Shown one piece after another: positions 1-4,076 of a stretch of 6,610 nucleotides of DNA. Positions within the stretch are counted from its first letter, which is position 1, and every line of letters begins with the position of its first letter. Source of the DNA: Candidatus Nomurabacteria bacterium (GTDB taxonomy: Bacteria > Patescibacteriota > Minisyncoccia > Phycocordibacterales > Phycocordibacteraceae); assembly GCA_943355045.1 (NCBI GenBank), contig CALRDY010000032.1, positions 1 to 6,610 of the forward strand, in the 5' to 3' direction. A program made the translations under genes and the position numbers. Under the pieces are notes generated by a model. That model ran no database searches and had not been told where the DNA came from. It saw only the letters and a list, made by a program, of their open reading frames with translations.

Positions 1-144
1 CCCCCCCCGCGACTGCTCCTTACCCTGCTTGATCGCGTCCTGCGACTCCTCCACCCTTTCATGCCTTTCATTACTGAGGAAATTTACCAGTCGATGCCAA
101 CCAAGGATGCAGAATTCCTGATGGTCGCGAAATGGCCGTCATAA
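1..144 (+). CDS. valS: valyl-tRNA synthetase, C-terminal fragment
   Basis: Frame 1 is open from the window edge to TAA at 142-144 and gives 47 residues, so the gene starts upstream. The segment [15 protein letters not shown] (about residues 17-31 of the fragment) is the characteristic helix of the class Ia anticodon-binding domain in ValRS. The closing stretch FLMVAKWPS matches the short strand that ends this domain. The enzyme charges tRNA-Val with valine in the cytoplasm. From recall, many bacterial ValRS continue for roughly 70-150 residues after this point, including a C-terminal coiled-coil arm that touches the tRNA; here the protein stops directly after the WP, which I infer is a short ValRS form. 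IleRS and LeuRS share the fold, but their equivalent motif differs. The next gene starts 18 nt downstream, apparently with its own promoter. An 8-C run opens the window. Confidence 0.88.
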   Translation, partial: PPPRLLLTLLDRVLRLLHPFMPFITEEIYQSMPTKDAEFLMVAKWPS

Positions 145-150
145 GTGCGG

Positions 151-156
151 TAGAAT
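151..156 (+). promoter_or_regulatory. -10 box TAGAAT for the PrsW-like gene, leaderless geometry
   Basis: TAGAAT ends 6 nt before the GTG at 163, so a transcript starting the usual 6-7 nt after the -10 would begin at or next to the start codon. There is no convincing Shine-Dalgarno sequence and no clear -35. The same box-to-start distance recurs at the ftsB-like gene. Confidence 0.5.
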
Positions 157-162
157 AGGCAC

Positions 163-873
163 GTGACCCCTACGACGCTCGGCTACGCATTCCTCGGCGG
201 ACTCCTGCCGTCTTTCATTTGGCTCTATTTCCTCCTGAAGGAGGACGCGCGCTGCCCTGAACCGAGGAAGATTGTCGCGCTCGCTTTCATCGCGGGTATG
301 GCGGCCGTGCCGTTTGCGCTCCCGCTCGAGCAATATGCGAAAGCGCACCTGCTCGGCGCCATACCAGTCCTGACCGCCTGGGCGCTCATCGAAGAGATGC
401 TCAAATACGTCATGGCGGCGACGTTCATACTCTGGCGGCACGCAGTCGATGAAGCCCCGGACTACGTGATCTACATGATTACCGTGGCGCTCGGCTTCGC
501 GGCGGCAGAAAACATGCTGTTCCTGCTCACACCGATTTCAAACGGCCATATCGCCACGAGCTTCTTTACCGGCGATATACGCTTCCTCGGTTCCACTCTG
601 CTTCACATAACCGCCTCGGCGACAATCGGTTTCGCATTCGCCTTTTCGAAGAATTACCGCCCGCCGATGCGCGTCGCTGCGTCGGCGGGCGGACTTATCC
701 TCGCTATCGCATTGCATACCGCCTTCAACACGCTTATCATAAGCGAAGGTACTTCGACCACTTTCGCTGCGTTCTTCCTCGTCTGGACGGCCGCGGTCGT
801 TTTCTTCGCGACCTTCGAGGTGCTTAAATATTTCCAGTACCGTAACCTCCCTACTAATACCTGCTTACCATGA
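163..873 (+). CDS. PrsW-like intramembrane metalloprotease (M82 family)
   Basis: This is a 236-residue polytopic membrane protein with about seven hydrophobic segments (near 7-25, 35-53, 66-90, 101-122, 143-161, 172-192, 200-220). It carries the PrsW family signatures: IEEMLKY (E77, E78, K81), GFAAAEN (E116, N117), R140 followed by LLHIT (H148), and LHTAFN (H185, N189). These conserved Glu and His residues lie in or next to membrane helices and are the presumed metal-binding and catalytic set. In Bacillus subtilis PrsW makes the first cut in the anti-sigma factor RsiW; the substrate here is unknown and no anti-sigma gene is visible. The GTG start is chosen because it directly precedes the first TM helix and sits 6 nt after a -10 box. 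The stop codon overlaps the Hsp20 start as ATGA, implying co-transcription and coupled translation. Family call is firm; the biological target is not. Confidence 0.85.
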   Translation: MTPTTLGYAFLGGLLPSFIWLYFLLKEDARCPEPRKIVALAFIAGMAAVPFALPLEQYAKAHLLGAIPVLTAWALIEEMLKYVMAATFILWRHAVDEAPDYVIYMITVALGFAAAENMLFLLTPISNGHIATSFFTGDIRFLGSTLLHITASATIGFAFAFSKNYRPPMRVAASAGGLILAIALHTAFNTLIISEGTSTTFAAFFLVWTAAVVFFATFEVLKYFQYRNLPTNTCLP

Positions 874-1367
874 ATACCAAACGATCGTTCTTTGAACGCC
901 TTTCCGGCAGTCCAGCGGCTAGCGACGCTTTTGATTCTTTCGACGAAGAGCTGCCGGTTACGACAAAGCCCTCGAACAAAGGGCATGCGCATGCGTCGGT
1001 CCAGCCGGCGCCGCTCGATGATGAGCTCCCTTCAAGCGAAGGACAGCTCCCGATCGACGTGCATCAGACGGCGGGCGACATCATCATCCGCGCATTCGTC
1101 GCGGGCGTACGCCCTGACGAGCTCAATATTTCCATACGTCGCGATATGGTAGAAATTTCCGGCTCGCGCGCAGAACGTGAGCAGGTTTCCGGTCCCGATT
1201 ACTTCACGCGCGAGCTCTTCTGGGGCTCGTTCTCCCGCGCGATCCTCCTCCCGCAAGAAGTCGACGTCGAAGCGTCCTCAGCGAGCGCCAAGGACGGCCT
1301 TCTGACCATCATCCTCCCGAAACTCGACAAAGCGCGCCAGACGAAACTGCGCGTGAAGGCAGGCTAG
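870..1367 (+). CDS. Hsp20 / alpha-crystallin small heat-shock protein
   Basis: A 165-residue ATP-independent holdase-type chaperone. The first ~57 residues are polar, acidic and Pro/Ser-rich, with two DEELP/DDELP repeats (25-29 and 50-54), and are probably disordered. The alpha-crystallin domain runs from about 58 to 155: QLPIDVHQTAGDIIIRAFVAGV, then ISIRRDMVEISGSR, then the GSFSRAILLPQEVD segment (119-132) and the A-x-x-x-x-G-L-L signature as ASAKDGLLTIILPK (138-151). The tail KLRVKAG contains an LRV that can act as the I-x-I-type motif that docks on neighbouring dimers. The ATG lies inside the ATGA overlap with the PrsW-like gene and has no Shine-Dalgarno sequence, so translation is probably coupled. 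It converges on the DUF2914 gene with only 16 nt between stops. Pairing with a membrane protease suggests an envelope or protein-stress operon, which is inference. Confidence 0.9.
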   Translation: MNTKRSFFERLSGSPAASDAFDSFDEELPVTTKPSNKGHAHASVQPAPLDDELPSSEGQLPIDVHQTAGDIIIRAFVAGVRPDELNISIRRDMVEISGSRAEREQVSGPDYFTRELFWGSFSRAILLPQEVDVEASSASAKDGLLTIILPKLDKARQTKLRVKAG

Positions 1368-1383
1368 TCTGCTGCCAAAAGGT

Positions 1384-2493
1384 TTATTTCAATAGAATCG
1401 TCTCTTGCGGAGGTGGGAGCACTGCTGGTACGGCCGTAAACGGCAGGCGCGTGAGGAGGCGTCCCTCGCTCGTTTCTATGCTGACGCGCCACTCCCCCAT
1501 CTCGAGTATCGGCACCGTGGAGTACCCGCGATACCCGCCGTCGCGGCCGCCAGCGATCGAGTAGGTAATGACCGATTTCGTCAACCACGCTTTCTGAACC
1601 GAATCATACCGCTGCCAGCGGTGAACAATCGTCGTCGCGAGCTTCGTCGGCGCGAAGACGGAACTGTATGCTGTGAGAGACTCGCCCAGGACGACGCGCA
1701 GCGTCGGCGGGAAGCCCAGATACCGCACCTGCCACGATTGCCCCGTCTCATTCTGCGCCAGATACGTGCCGGAGACACGCACTATTCCATGATAGATGCC
1801 AGATACTTCCGCCGAGAGCGGCAACGGCGGGAGCACATTCGTAAAGTAGAAGACATTCATGAGGACAAGCACCGCGAGCGCTCCCGCTCGTATGCGCCAG
1901 ACATCGTCTAGGAAGCGCTCGCGTGCGAGCGTGCGCAACAGCATGGTAAACAACGCGAAGACGACGAGCGCGAGCGCGCCGCTCGCGAGGAAGGTCAGCG
2001 TCCCGATACTGCCGGTGTAGATCGGAACGGCGAAGATTGCGTAGGAATAGAGTGCGAAGAAGAAGAGCACGCTCGTAAACACGAGACGCGAATGATAGTG
2101 GCGGAAATATTCGCCGCCAAGAAATGCAAGAAGCAAGAAAAGGAGGAACGGCCAGGACGCGCCGAAGTTCGCCGAACGCCCGTAGAAAATGACGAAGCCG
2201 CTCCAGAACCCGCCGAGCGCGAACTGTATCACGAGAGGAAGAAGTAAGCGCCAGCGCGAGGCGGACCGCTGCTGCCCTTCGGAAATCCCGCTGCGGGAAG
2301 CTCGTATTTCAAACCAGTGCAAGAGCGGGATCGCGACGAAACAGACGGCCGCATAGGCCGCGAATACGGCCTGAGTCTCCCAGAGATCGATGCGTCCGAA
2401 GAAAAAACCGTCGGCAATGAAACCGGCGACCATCGCGAGCGCCGAGAGGTGTCGCTCATGGGTGCGCACCAGGAAAAAGACCTTCTGCAACAT
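1384..2493 (-). CDS. seven-TM membrane protein with C-terminal DUF2914 domain
   Basis: A 369-residue protein. Residues 1-225 hold about seven hydrophobic segments (near 17-33, 41-61, 83-104, 114-128, 138-158, 165-187, 202-222). Residues ~230-355 form a soluble, beta-rich domain. Its end matches DUF2914 as I recall it: HRWQRYD (291-297), GGRDGGYRGYS (315-325), GEWRVSIET (333-341) and a closing LPFTAV. The opening ERHLSALAMVAGFIADGF resembles the N-terminus typical of Parcubacteria proteins of this architecture. Function is unknown; a membrane-anchored extracytoplasmic domain is the simplest reading. The start is unusual: ATG lies 2 nt after the encoded CCA of tRNA-Phe, leaving no room for a leader or Shine-Dalgarno. 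The next Met is residue 21, inside the first TM, so M1 is preferred. It converges with hsp20. Confidence 0.8.
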   Translation of the reverse strand: MLQKVFFLVRTHERHLSALAMVAGFIADGFFFGRIDLWETQAVFAAYAAVCFVAIPLLHWFEIRASRSGISEGQQRSASRWRLLLPLVIQFALGGFWSGFVIFYGRSANFGASWPFLLFLLLAFLGGEYFRHYHSRLVFTSVLFFFALYSYAIFAVPIYTGSIGTLTFLASGALALVVFALFTMLLRTLARERFLDDVWRIRAGALAVLVLMNVFYFTNVLPPLPLSAEVSGIYHGIVRVSGTYLAQNETGQSWQVRYLGFPPTLRVVLGESLTAYSSVFAPTKLATTIVHRWQRYDSVQKAWLTKSVITYSIAGGRDGGYRGYSTVPILEMGEWRVSIETSEGRLLTRLPFTAVPAVLPPPQETILLK

Positions 2494-2495
2494 AC

Positions 2496-2571
2496 TGGTG
2501 CCTAGGATCAGATTTGCACTGATGACCCTTCCCTCTTCAGGGGAATGCTCTACTAGCTGAGCTACCTAGGC
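2496..2571 (-). tRNA. tRNA-Phe(GAA), CCA encoded
   Basis: A 76-nt cloverleaf. Acceptor GCCTAGG/CCTAGGC; D-stem GCTC/GAGC; anticodon stem TTCCC/GGGAA with loop CTGAAGA, giving anticodon GAA and G37; variable loop GGGTC; T-stem ATCAG/CTGAT; A73 and encoded CCA. Two near-invariant tertiary positions deviate: the D-loop AGCTAGTA has A at 18 instead of G, and the T-loop TGCAAAT has G at 55 instead of U, so the G18-Psi55 pair is lost while G19-C56 remains. All stems pair fully, which argues for a working tRNA. G37 would suit m1G modification by TrmD instead of the MiaA-type A37 change. It lies 2 nt upstream of the DUF2914 gene. Confidence 0.92.
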
Positions 2572-2580
2572 AATGCCGGC

Positions 2581-2586
2581 ATATTA
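2581..2586 (-). promoter_or_regulatory. possible -10 box (TAATAT) for tRNA-Phe
   Basis: On the minus strand TAATAT lies 9 nt before the tRNA-Phe 5' end, a fitting distance for transcription starting within a few nt of the mature tRNA. No good -35 is visible. If real, this promoter probably also drives the DUF2914 gene just after the tRNA. Confidence 0.35.
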
Positions 2587-2605
2587 ACACGAAGAAGTGC
2601 TTCTT

Positions 2606-2731
2606 TCACGCCGCTAATGAAGCGCGTTCTTCAGCAGTTTTTGTCTGTAGCTTATTCAGCTTGATGAGCATCTTCGCACCCTCTTCGCGCATTCGTCCGT
2701 CAAGCAGAGCTCGTGCCTTCTCTGAAAGCAC
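2606..2731 (-). CDS. possible 41-residue charged helical protein
   Basis: A short frame ending in TGA at 2606-2608. From the GTG at 2731 it reads as a 41-residue charged, helix-prone peptide with segments SEKARALLDGR, EEGAKMLIKLNKL and TAEERASLAA. The codons look like those of neighbouring genes. It begins 14 nt after the stop of the 95-residue membrane protein, so it may be the second gene of that operon. The start is uncertain: there is no ATG before the internal Met and no Shine-Dalgarno at a useful distance. The frame stays open about a dozen codons further upstream with plausible residues but no ATG, GTG or TTG. I do not recognise the family. It could also be non-coding spacer before tRNA-Phe. 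Confidence 0.35.
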   Translation of the reverse strand: MLSEKARALLDGRMREEGAKMLIKLNKLQTKTAEERASLAA

Positions 2732-2745
2732 TACACTGTGGAAAA

Positions 2746-3033
2746 CTATTTCCTTTGGGACGAATTAAGAAGCTTTTGGAGGTCAGCGGTAGTCGGGAGG
2801 CCGAAGGCATTCGTACCGGAGACAGGCACGCCGGACACTGCCGAAAACTTCGCAATAATCGGACCGAGGTACTGCTGATAGAGGTACAGTGGCAAGACAA
2901 GTACGACGACCCAGATGATGATGCGCGAGAAGAAGCTGAACCACTGATCCCTCCGGATAGCGCGCAGCATGCGGTGGTTATCCTTCGCGAGCGCGTGAAT
3001 CTCTTCAAGCTGTCGCTTCAGTTCAGGATCCAT
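2746..3033 (-). CDS. small single-TM hypothetical protein (CPR-type)
   Basis: A 95-residue protein. An N-terminal amphipathic, probably coiled-coil segment (MDPELKRQLEEIHALAKDNH, 1-20) leads into a basic stretch (RMLRAIRRDQ). One strong transmembrane helix follows (about 31-55). The C-terminal tail, about 40 residues, contains SAVSGVPVSGTNAFGLPT and DLQKLLNSSQRK. The layout resembles a small hypothetical protein I recall as frequent in Parcubacteria genomes; no function is known to me. The ATG at 3033 is supported by the family-like MDPEL start and by an extended -10 (TGC-TAGAAT) ending 9 nt upstream, implying a leader of only a few nt. The gene lies between tRNA-Arg and a possible small ORF. 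Confidence 0.75.
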   Translation of the reverse strand: MDPELKRQLEEIHALAKDNHRMLRAIRRDQWFSFFSRIIIWVVVLVLPLYLYQQYLGPIIAKFSAVSGVPVSGTNAFGLPTTADLQKLLNSSQRK

Positions 3034-3042
3034 ATGCCATAT

Positions 3043-3051
3043 ATTCTAGCA
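3043..3051 (-). promoter_or_regulatory. extended -10 promoter (TGC-TAGAAT)
   Basis: Read on the minus strand, TGC followed by TAGAAT ends 9 nt before the ATG at 3033. The TGn extension can replace a -35, and no good -35 is seen. The start site would fall about 2-3 nt before the ATG. Confidence 0.5.
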
Positions 3052-3073
3052 CCCCGAACCCATACAATAATCG

Positions 3074-3107
3074 TACCAGTGTTCAACGCCAGATGTTGAA
3101 CACGGTA
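3074..3107. other. perfect 9-bp hairpin, 13 bp with one bulge
   Basis: The arms GTGTTCAAC (3079-3087) and GTTGAACAC (3095-3103) flank a 7-nt loop. Outer arms TACC (3074-3077) and GGTA (3104-3107) add 4 bp across a bulged A3078. It sits 5 nt past the 3' end of tRNA-Arg and about 23 nt upstream of the -10 box of the next minus-strand gene. No T-tract follows on either strand, so it is not a canonical intrinsic terminator. It may trim or insulate the tRNA transcript or act as a protein-binding dyad. Confidence 0.55.
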
Positions 3108-3112
3108 GCGTG

Positions 3113-3184
3113 TGCCCTCTGCCGGAATCGAACCAGCATCTACCCCTTAGGACGGGGCTGTTCTATCCATTGAACTAAGAGGGC
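3113..3184 (-). tRNA. tRNA-Arg(CCT), CCA not encoded
   Basis: A 72-nt cloverleaf. Acceptor GCCCTCT/AGAGGGC; D-stem GTTC/GAAC with loop AATGGATA that keeps GG; anticodon stem GCCCC/GGGGT with loop GTCCTAA, giving CCT, which reads AGG; variable loop AGAT (4 nt); T-stem GCTGG/CCGGC with a normal TTCGATT loop; discriminator A. The next bases are CAC, so CCA must be added after transcription, unlike the two other tRNAs here. G at position 32 is unusual, since a pyrimidine is normal. It lies 54 nt after the glutaredoxin stop and may be co-transcribed with it; no clear promoter of its own was found. Confidence 0.92.
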
Positions 3185-3238
3185 GAGGCGCCGAATAAGC
3201 CCGTATATCGAGCCTACGAAGATAAGAGGGTCGAACAG

Positions 3239-3481
3239 TTACGCGGTAATGCCGAGGGAAGACGCGAGCCTTTCCTTGTCAAAACCGATGATCAATTCAT
3301 CTCCGACAAATACGACTGGTACACCCATCTGCCCTGACTTCTGGATCATTTCCTGACGCTTTTCGAGGTCGCGTGCAACATCGTGCTCGGTATACCCGAT
3401 ACCCTTTTCTTTAAGAAACTCTTTAGTCATCTGGCAAAAGTGGCAGGTCGGCGTGCTGTAAATGATTACTTTTTTATCCAT
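3239..3481 (-). CDS. glutaredoxin-like thiol-disulfide protein (YruB type)
   Basis: An 80-residue thioredoxin-fold protein with VIIYSTPTCHFC, whose redox centre is C13-H-F-C16. The cis-Pro motif is MGVPVVFVG (P55) and GFD lies at 66-68. The KSGQMGVPV spacing fits the short YruB/NrdH-like glutaredoxins that reduce protein disulfides in the cytoplasm; the electron donor is unknown. The upstream in-frame ATG at 3511 is rejected because it overlaps the -10 box (TATACT, 3502-3507); transcripts would begin about 3495, inside the proposed extra peptide. ATG at 3481 places the first strand right at the N-terminus, as is usual. The leader would be only ~14 nt, A/C-rich and without a Shine-Dalgarno sequence. 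The gene is flanked by tRNA-Gly upstream and tRNA-Arg downstream on the same strand. Confidence 0.9.
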   Translation of the reverse strand: MDKKVIIYSTPTCHFCQMTKEFLKEKGIGYTEHDVARDLEKRQEMIQKSGQMGVPVVFVGDELIIGFDKERLASSLGITA

Positions 3482-3501
3482 GGTTGTTTGGTTATGCGGA
3501 G

Positions 3502-3510
3502 AGTATAGCA
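3502..3510 (-). promoter_or_regulatory. extended -10 promoter (TGC-TATACT) for glutaredoxin
   Basis: On the minus strand TGC plus TATACT ends 20 nt before the ATG at 3481. The predicted start site gives a ~14-nt leader. It decides against the longer start at 3511. There is no strong -35. Confidence 0.6.
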
Positions 3511-3533
3511 TGCATCATTATCTGCAAAAACAG

Positions 3534-3607
3534 TGGTGCGGGTACCGAGAATCGGACTCGGGTCTCAACCTTGGGAAGGTCGCGTTCTACCACTAAACCA
3601 TACCCGC
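3534..3607 (-). tRNA. tRNA-Gly(CCC), CCA encoded
   Basis: A 74-nt cloverleaf. Acceptor GCGGGTA/TACCCGC; D-stem GTTT/GAAC with 7-nt loop AGTGGTA (G18-G19 kept); anticodon stem CGACC/GGTTG with loop TTCCCAA, giving CCC, which reads GGG; variable loop AGAC; T-stem CCGAG/CTCGG; A73 and CCA. The T-loop is TCCGATT: position 55 is C instead of the near-universal U, while C56 remains. The first 24 nt of this gene recur in split form just upstream (3622-3693). A separate promoter is not obvious. TGG-TAGAAC in the repeated D-arm fragment ends 14 nt before the tRNA and resembles an extended -10; read-through from the ftsB promoter is the alternative. Confidence 0.92.
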
Positions 3608-3621
3608 ATATTTTACAAACA

Positions 3622-3693
3622 GTTCTACCAAGCCGACGCTTCGGTCGGCTCCCCGACCCCTGCTGCAGGGCGTCGGGGCCAAACCATACCCGC
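3622..3693 (-). repeat. split partial copy of tRNA-Gly 5' end with palindromic insert
   Basis: On the minus strand 3693-3681 reads GCGGGTATGGTTT and 3630-3622 reads TGGTAGAAC. Joined, they equal the first 24 nt of tRNA-Gly (acceptor 5' strand plus D-arm) except that AG in the D-loop is replaced by 50 nt (3631-3680). That insert holds two GC-rich hairpins. Nothing resembling the anticodon or T arms follows, so this is a remnant and not a second tRNA. No similarity is seen outside the 24-nt unit. Confidence 0.75.
3631..3678. repeat. tandem palindromic element (two GC-rich hairpins)
   Basis: Hairpin 1 has arms AGCCGAC (3631-3637) and GTCGGCT (3644-3650) around GCTTCG. Hairpin 2 has CCCCGAC (3651-3657) with GTCGGGG (3672-3678) and an inner CCCTG/CAGGG stem (3658-3662, 3666-3670) closed by CTG, with C3671 bulged. 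The hairpins abut. No T-tract follows on either strand, so a terminator role is unlikely. It resembles REP-type small palindromic elements in form only. Confidence 0.7.
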
Positions 3694-3706
3694 TTTGCTA
3701 CTCAGT

Positions 3707-4045
3707 TTAAAACCAATTCAATATTCGCTGCCACCAGGACGGCATCGTCGTCGGAGTCGCGGTCGCAGGCGGCACTACCACGATAACCTCTTCTCCGGGA
3801 CGCGCAACCCCGAATGCCGTTCGGATAGCGGCGTCCTGCCCGCGCTCCGTGGCGAGCGCAGCAAGCGTCGCAGCAAGCGCCGTCTTGCGCTCCTCGAGCG
3901 CCTGGTACTGCATCTCTGCCTCGTGCGCCTGCGACACTGCGATATGCGCTTTCCCGGAGAGCCCCCAGATGAGCGACATGAGCCAGAAAGAGACAAGCAG
4001 CAAAACGCCGATGAGTATCCCTTGTCGCCACTGTTTCGCGCGCAT
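3707..4045 (-). CDS. FtsB/DivIC-like septum formation initiator protein
   Basis: A 112-residue bitopic protein with a short basic N-terminus (MRAKQWRQ), one transmembrane helix (about 9-28), and a coiled coil rich in Ala, Glu and Leu (about 32-68; ...QYQALEERKTALAATLAALAT). It ends with the family's closing block: T-x-x-G-x-x-x-x-I-R-x-x-F-G-V-A-R-P-G-E-E-V-I-V-V-V (about 67-92). A Pro/Thr-rich linker and a WWQRILNWF end follow. FtsB/DivIC proteins join FtsL and FtsQ/DivIB at the septum and connect division to wall synthesis; no partner gene is visible here. A longer start at 4090 is rejected because its extra 15 residues are encoded across the -10 box TATACT (4052-4057). The chosen ATG lies 6 nt after that box, so the mRNA is probably leaderless. 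It is divergent from the orphan gene at 4161. Confidence 0.85.
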   Translation of the reverse strand: MRAKQWRQGILIGVLLLVSFWLMSLIWGLSGKAHIAVSQAHEAEMQYQALEERKTALAATLAALATERGQDAAIRTAFGVARPGEEVIVVVPPATATPTTMPSWWQRILNWF

Positions 4046-4051
4046 GAGTCC

Positions 4052-4057
4052 AGTATA
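4052..4057 (-). promoter_or_regulatory. -10 box TATACT for ftsB-like gene, leaderless geometry
   Basis: On the minus strand GC-TATACT is followed by 6 nt and then the ATG at 4045. No Shine-Dalgarno fits in that space. Its -35 region would overlap the -35 of the divergent promoter at 4077, so the two promoters may interfere. Confidence 0.55.
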
Positions 4058-4076
4058 GCGTAAAACAAAGCAGTAG

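Noticed and set aside
1358..1396. Possible terminator after hsp20 (GGCAG 1358-1362 with CTGCC 1373-1377)
   Set aside because: Only a 5-bp stem with a 9-nt loop and no true T-run; it spans the stop codon and is not convincing.
1405..1911. A 168-residue plus-strand ORF inside the DUF2914 gene
   Set aside because: Antisense shadow; Arg-rich, no domain features, no promoter or ribosome-binding site, and the opposite frame has TM helices and DUF2914 motifs.
2591..2604. Short palindrome AAGAAG-CA-CTTCTT before tRNA-Phe as a terminator
   Set aside because: The full pairing leaves a 2-nt loop, the realistic stem is 5 A/T-rich pairs, and no T-tract follows.
3482..3511. Ten-residue N-terminal extension of glutaredoxin (MLYSPHNQTT...)
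   Set aside because: Its ATG overlaps the extended -10 box TGC-TATACT, so it would lie upstream of the transcript start; the shorter start fits the family.
3681..3693. The repeated GCGGGTATGGTTT (minus) as the start of a second complete tRNA, possibly intron-containing
   Set aside because: After the 50-nt insert only the D-arm remnant follows; there is no anticodon or T arm before the real tRNA-Gly begins.
3584..3693. Classical integrase attachment site (att) at tRNA-Gly
   Set aside because: No integrase gene nearby, the copy matches the 5' and not the 3' part of the tRNA, and it is interrupted; an integrated island is not supported.
3533..4063. A 176-residue plus-strand ORF across tRNA-Gly, the palindromic element and the ftsB-like gene
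   Set aside because: It reads antisense through a tRNA and a well-supported gene; the product is Arg-rich low-complexity sequence typical of shadow frames in GC-rich DNA.
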